Below the pieces are notes generated by a model that did no database searches, was not told where the DNA came from, and was given only the letters and a program-made list of their open reading frames with translations. A stretch of DNA of 64,000 bases from Oscillospiraceae bacterium (GTDB lineage: Bacteria > Bacillota > Clostridia > Oscillospirales > Ruminococcaceae), in NCBI GenBank assembly GCA_018380115.1, contig JAGZUF010000003.1, positions 62,001-126,000 of the forward strand, written 5' to 3'. Numbering within the stretch: position 1 is the first letter of the stretch; the number at the start of each line of letters is the position of its first letter. The position numbers and the translations under genes were made by a program. Below are positions 60,242 through 64,000 of this stretch, in pieces.

Positions 60242-61493
60242 GTTCCGGCCGTTTTCCCGGCGCCAACAGAAGGTTTTGACGTGGTGGTGCGCGAATAGCC
60301 CAACACATACCGCCAATGGCATCATCGCAGACGGCGCCATTCGTTCGGGCAAAACGGTATGCATGTCGCTCTCTTTTGTCCTGTGGGCGATGTCGTCATT
60401 CGCCGGGGAGCAGTTTGCTATGTGCGGCAAAACGATAGGCAGCTTCCGGCGCAATGTGCTGCCGCCACTCAAAAAGATGCTTCGCGGGCGTGGGTATCAT
60501 GTAACAGACCGCCGCGGCGATAGCTGCCTGCTTATTTCCCGCGGGACGAAGTATAACACTTTCTATATTTTCGGCGGTTCGGACGAGAGCTCACAAGACA
60601 CCATTCAGGGCATCACCCTGGCGGGTGTCTTTTTTGACGAAGTGGCTTTGATGCCGGAAAGCTTTGTCAATCAGGCAACCGCCCGATGCTCTGTTGAGGG
60701 CAGCAAGTGGTGGTTCAACTGCAACCCAGAAGGGTCGCAGCATTGGTTTTACACCTCATGGATCCTTGAGGCCCGAAACAAGGGATTACTCTACCTGCAT
60801 TTCACCATGGAGGACAACCTTAGTTTGTCGGAAGGTATCAAAAGCAGATACCGCAGCATGTATGTGGGGGTATTTTTTGAGCGTTATATACTTGGGCGCT
60901 GGTGCATGGCCGAGGGCCTTGTGTATGACATGATTGCACGCGACAAAGAGCGATACCTCATGCGCGGCCCCATTACCGGCATGCAGGGGCGCTTTTATGT
61001 TTCCATCGACTACGGCACGCGCAATCCATGCAGCATGGGGCTGTGGTGCGTGCACGGCGGGAAGGCCGTGCGCATTGCCGAAAGCTACTATGACAGCCGC
61101 AAGACCGGGCGGCAGCGCACGGACGAGGAACACTACCACGCTTTGGTGGAGCTCACCGCAGGCAGATATATTGACAGCGTCATAATAGACCCTTCGGCGG
61201 CGTCTTTCATTGAGACGATACGGCGGCACGGGAAATTCGTGGTGCGGCCTGCGGTGAATAAGGTTGTTCCCGGCATCAATGTGGTATCTGCCCTTTTGGA
61301 GGGCGGCCGAATGTTAATACACGAAAGCTGCCATGATGCTTTGCGGGAATTTGGCCTATATCGCTGGGATGATAAAAGGCCGAGTGATGCCGTCATAAAA
61401 GAGTACGACCACGCAATGGATGACATCCGATATTTTGCCGCAACGGTGCTTGCGCTTGAATTCCGCTGGGTGCCGTGGCGAGAAGGAGCCTGA
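60225..61493 (+). CDS. Terminase large subunit, PBSX family
   Basis: A 422-residue packaging motor. The ATPase has Walker A DGAIRSGKTV (about residue 38) and Walker B GVFFDEVALMPESF with the catalytic Glu; TIQGITLAG precedes it. The RNase-H-fold nuclease has SIDYGTRNP, VIIDPSAASF and the final Asp in DDIRYFAA. Overlaps the small subunit gene by 17 bp. Confidence 0.93.
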   Translation: MNQVFKFRPFSRRQQKVLTWWCANSPTHTANGIIADGAIRSGKTVCMSLSFVLWAMSSFAGEQFAMCGKTIGSFRRNVLPPLKKMLRGRGYHVTDRRGDSCLLISRGTKYNTFYIFGGSDESSQDTIQGITLAGVFFDEVALMPESFVNQATARCSVEGSKWWFNCNPEGSQHWFYTSWILEARNKGLLYLHFTMEDNLSLSEGIKSRYRSMYVGVFFERYILGRWCMAEGLVYDMIARDKERYLMRGPITGMQGRFYVSIDYGTRNPCSMGLWCVHGGKAVRIAESYYDSRKTGRQRTDEEHYHALVELTAGRYIDSVIIDPSAASFIETIRRHGKFVVRPAVNKVVPGINVVSALLEGGRMLIHESCHDALREFGLYRWDDKRPSDAVIKEYDHAMDDIRYFAATVLALEFRWVPWREGA

Positions 61494-61496
61494 CAG

Positions 61497-62891
61497 ATGT
61501 TTCAAAAGATGATGCAATGGGTACGTGCCACCCTTTTGCGCCTGCTTGGGCAGGAAAATACAGACCTTGTAATATCCCCGGCCATGGAGGCGCAGATTTC
61601 CACATGGGTGCGCATGTATGAGGATGTGCACGCGCAGGATACTTATTCCCTTGGCTTGCCCGCTTTTATTGCCGGCGAGTTTGCGCGCCTTGTCACGCTG
61701 GAATGCGACATCCAGTTGACGGGAACCCGCGGGAAATGGATGGATGAGCAATTCAGCATATTCCGTGACAGCCTGCGCCCCTCCGTGGAATATGCCTGCG
61801 CGCTGGGCGGCGCTGTATTTAAGCCGTATGTGCGCGGCGATGCCATCGCCGTGGATGTGGTGCAGGCCGATGCCTTTTTCCCCACTGCCTTCGATACCTC
61901 CCAACGCCTGACCGGGGCGGTATTTTCGCAGCAAATCACGCGGGGCGGCAAAATATACACGCGCCTGGAAAGCCACGATTTCAACCCTGGCACTGGCGTT
62001 GAAGTGATACAAAACAGGGCCTTTGTGTCGTCCTCAAATGCGAGCCTGGGAGGCGAAATCGCGTTGTCGCAGGTGCCGGAATGGGCCGACATCACGCCCG
62101 AGGCCACTATTCAAAATCTTACTCAGCCGTTGTTTGCCTATTTCCGCATCCCGCTGGCCAACAACAAAGACCGGGGCTCCCCTCTCGGTGTATCCGTATT
62201 TGCCGGTGCAGTGCCTGCCATTGAGCAGGCCAATGCGCAATACGGGCGCCTTTTATGGGAATATGAGGGCGGCCAGCTTGCCGTTGATGTGAGTGAAGCG
62301 GCTATCCGCAAGGGCGAGGACGGCGGCGTGCAGCTTGACAGGCTGGGGCAGCGTTTGTACCGCAGAAGCCTCGCCACAGGTGATATCAACTTTTATCACG
62401 CCTTCGCCCCGGCCCTGCGCGATGCCTCTTATCTCAATGGGCTGAACGACCTGCTGCGCAAAATAGAGATGCAGAGCAACCTTTCTTTTGGTACCATTTC
62501 CGACCCATCCAGTGTGGACAAAACGGCAACCGAGGTAAAAATGAATAAGCAGCGCAGCTTTGCCGCCGTGCATGACATCCAGCGCGCACTGGAAACCGCT
62601 CTGAACGGCCTTTTTTACGCTATGGACAAGCTGGCCCAGCTGTATGGCCTTGGCCCTGCGGGCGACTGGCAGGCCACATATCTTTGGCATGACAGCATCC
62701 TTGTGGATGAGGACAAGGCCCGCGAGCAAATGCGGCAGGACTGCAGGGACGGTGCTGCACGGTGGTGGGAATACCGTATGCGTTTCTATGGCGAGAGCGA
62801 GGCCGAAGCAAAGAAGGCTGTGGGGTATTCCGAGAACCCCAAAAAGCCGCTTGATCCCTTCGGGCTGGATGGAGACGGCGGTGATGGCTGA
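61497..62891 (+). CDS. Portal protein, SPP1 gp6-like
   Basis: A 464-residue portal. ARLVTLECDIQLTG and the GGAVFKPYVRGDAIAVDVVQADAFFPTAFD region are typical of the SPP1-type family; SNLSFGTISDPSSVDKTATEVKMNKQRSFAAVHDIQ matches the stem/wing region. It starts 3 bp after the terminase stop and overlaps the capsid gene by one base. Confidence 0.9.
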   Translation: MFQKMMQWVRATLLRLLGQENTDLVISPAMEAQISTWVRMYEDVHAQDTYSLGLPAFIAGEFARLVTLECDIQLTGTRGKWMDEQFSIFRDSLRPSVEYACALGGAVFKPYVRGDAIAVDVVQADAFFPTAFDTSQRLTGAVFSQQITRGGKIYTRLESHDFNPGTGVEVIQNRAFVSSSNASLGGEIALSQVPEWADITPEATIQNLTQPLFAYFRIPLANNKDRGSPLGVSVFAGAVPAIEQANAQYGRLLWEYEGGQLAVDVSEAAIRKGEDGGVQLDRLGQRLYRRSLATGDINFYHAFAPALRDASYLNGLNDLLRKIEMQSNLSFGTISDPSSVDKTATEVKMNKQRSFAAVHDIQRALETALNGLFYAMDKLAQLYGLGPAGDWQATYLWHDSILVDEDKAREQMRQDCRDGAARWWEYRMRFYGESEAEAKKAVGYSENPKKPLDPFGLDGDGGDG

Positions 62892-64000
62892 TGCTGACGC
62901 CGCATTATCTGGCCGAATGCTCCGATGAGCTTATCCGGCTGCTGGGCGAACTGGACGAAAGCATCATGCGCGATTTTGTTCGGCGGCTGGTAAAGGCCGG
63001 GCATATCACGGATGCCGCAAAGCGGCAGGCACAGCAGATGATGGAGGCCGGGGCGCTGTATGATGACATCGTGGCTGAGGCTGCCAGGATGACGGGCAAG
63101 ACGGAAACTGCTGTTCGGGAGCTTTTCCGGGAGGCCGGCTTGAAAAGCGTGGCCTATGACATCAACATCTGCCGGGCGGCAGGGCTTTCCCCTCTGCCCC
63201 TCGCCGCCTCACCCGCGGCCATGCAGGTGCTGCTTTCCGGCATGGAAAAGACTAAGGGCATGTTGGACAACCTGACCATGACAACGGCCAACGGCGCACA
63301 GCGCGCCTTTATTGAGGCGGCCACACTGGCCGAAATGCAGGTGGAAAGCGGTGCGTTTGACTATGTTACCGCCATACGTAACGCCGTGCACACTGCTGCC
63401 AGCGGGGGCGCATGGGTGCTTTACCCCACCGGAGCACGCAGCCGCCTTGACACGGCCACGCGCCGGGCTGTGCTGACCGGGGTAAACCAGACGGCCGCCG
63501 CCCTTACGCTGGCCTACGCCGACGATATGGGCTGCGACCTTGTGGAGACCACGGCGCACATGGGCGCCCGGCCGGAGCACGCGGTGTGGCAGGGGCAGGT
63601 GTTCAGCCGCAGCGGCAAAAGCCGCCGCTACCCTGATTTTGTCACAGCCACGGGCTACGGCACCGGGCCGGGGCTGTGCGGCTGGAACTGCCGGCACAGC
63701 TTCTACATGTTTTTCGAGGGCGTTGACGAGCGCGCCTACAGCCGCGCGCAGCTGGACGAATACGCCAATGCCAGGGTGCGCGTAAACGGAAAGGAAATGC
63801 CCTATTATGAGGCCACACAGCGCCAGCGGGCCATGGAACGGCGCGTGCGCGACACACGCCGCGAGCTGGCCGGGCTGGACGGCGGCATCAAGGCCGCCCC
63901 GGATGAGGCCGTAAAGAACGCCTTGCAGCAGGATTTTGACAGCGTCGCGGCACGCTTGAAGCGTCAGGAGGCTGCGCTGAAGGACTTTACCCGGCAGGCT
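62891..64000 (+). CDS. Phage minor capsid protein (cut by the window edge)
   Basis: The frame from ATG 62891 (TGATG with the portal stop) is open to the end, 370 codons seen. It matches minor capsid protein 2-type head proteins: helical N-terminus (LIRLLGELDESIMRDFVRRL), AARMTGKTETAVRELFREAG, ETTAHMGARPEHAVWQGQVF and CGWNCRHSFYMFFEG. Follows the portal as usual. Confidence 0.85.
   Translation, partial: MLTPHYLAECSDELIRLLGELDESIMRDFVRRLVKAGHITDAAKRQAQQMMEAGALYDDIVAEAARMTGKTETAVRELFREAGLKSVAYDINICRAAGLSPLPLAASPAAMQVLLSGMEKTKGMLDNLTMTTANGAQRAFIEAATLAEMQVESGAFDYVTAIRNAVHTAASGGAWVLYPTGARSRLDTATRRAVLTGVNQTAAALTLAYADDMGCDLVETTAHMGARPEHAVWQGQVFSRSGKSRRYPDFVTATGYGTGPGLCGWNCRHSFYMFFEGVDERAYSRAQLDEYANARVRVNGKEMPYYEATQRQRAMERRVRDTRRELAGLDGGIKAAPDEAVKNALQQDFDSVAARLKRQEAALKDFTRQA

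Larger units (their letters stand above)
45313..64000. mobile_element. Prophage, left end and early to head genes (right end outside the window)
   Basis: From the recombinase to the window edge the genes follow a Siphovirus plan: integrase, CI/Cro switch, recombination genes, RusA, late activator, terminase, portal, minor capsid protein. The left border is placed between the recombinase catalytic part and the bceR-like start, because large serine integrases lie beside their attachment site. The right attachment site is not visible, so the core cannot be defined. Gene density, small ATGA-overlapping ORFs and strand switch at 50.3 kb support a phage. Confidence 0.93.

Overview
The window looks like a chromosome segment of a GC-rich, probably spore-forming gut Clostridia member (Eubacteriales, perhaps Oscillospiraceae-like), carrying an integrated siphovirus-type prophage at its right end. 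The support is the Gram-positive PolC replicase, the Firmicutes gene order pyrH-frr-uppS-cdsA-dxr-rseP-ispG-polC, the miaB-ylbF-mutS block, a Spo0A-type regulator and BceRSAB- and VanG-type envelope-stress systems. Family names come from motifs and context; no database search was possible.

Layout of the host part (1-45312), nearly all on the minus strand. 1-3831: miaB, a YlbF-family gene and the 5' part of mutS. 3929-8644: an ECF sigma factor, a membrane protein, an ABC ATPase and two permeases, tightly coupled. 8853-9947: two plus-strand genes (a Cys-rich protein and a four-helix membrane protein). 10637-11680: an LCP cell-wall ligase. 12201-22753: the envelope/isoprenoid/translation operon ending in polC. 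22921-25219: a small protein, a Spo0A-like regulator and a histidine kinase in one operon. 25324-27725: a polar amino-acid ABC importer. 28109-28184: tRNA-Ala(CGC). 28739-29381: a decayed response regulator. 29795-35624: a complete vanG-type cluster (vanR, vanS, vanG, vanXY, vanT), predicted to replace D-Ala-D-Ala with D-Ala-D-Ser. 35741-38590: copA with a C-terminal CopZ-like domain, and csoR. 39314-40372: a membrane protein of unknown function. 40572-45312: a BceRSAB-like peptide-sensing and detoxification module plus a 29-residue membrane peptide. A diverged intergenic repeat of about 240-290 bp occurs at least three and probably four times.

The prophage runs from about 45313 past the right edge. 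Its large serine recombinase abuts the bceR-like gene and is open in frame with it, so the left attachment junction lies there. The lysogeny arm follows on the minus strand: recombinase, a fused MNT-HEPN protein, a coiled-coil GIY-YIG protein and a CI/LexA-like repressor. A divergent control region with repeated operators separates it from a plus-strand early operon: Cro-like protein, YqaJ exonuclease, DUF1351-like protein, RecT, a DUF6291-like protein, RusA and small ORFs. An AT-rich reverse-strand cargo gene, a sigma-like late activator, a ParB-methyltransferase protein, the terminase subunits, portal and minor capsid protein complete the window.

The most unusual feature is one solitary type I-C-like CRISPR repeat (47792-47823) with no array and no cas genes. 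It sits 21 nt upstream of the MNT-HEPN start codon, on the same strand, directly behind a hairpin. It could be a CRISPR-responsive leader of a toxin-antitoxin gene, an RNA-based anti-CRISPR, or the remnant of a phage mini-array. A predicted small structured RNA (47026-47103) lies at the other end of the same gene.
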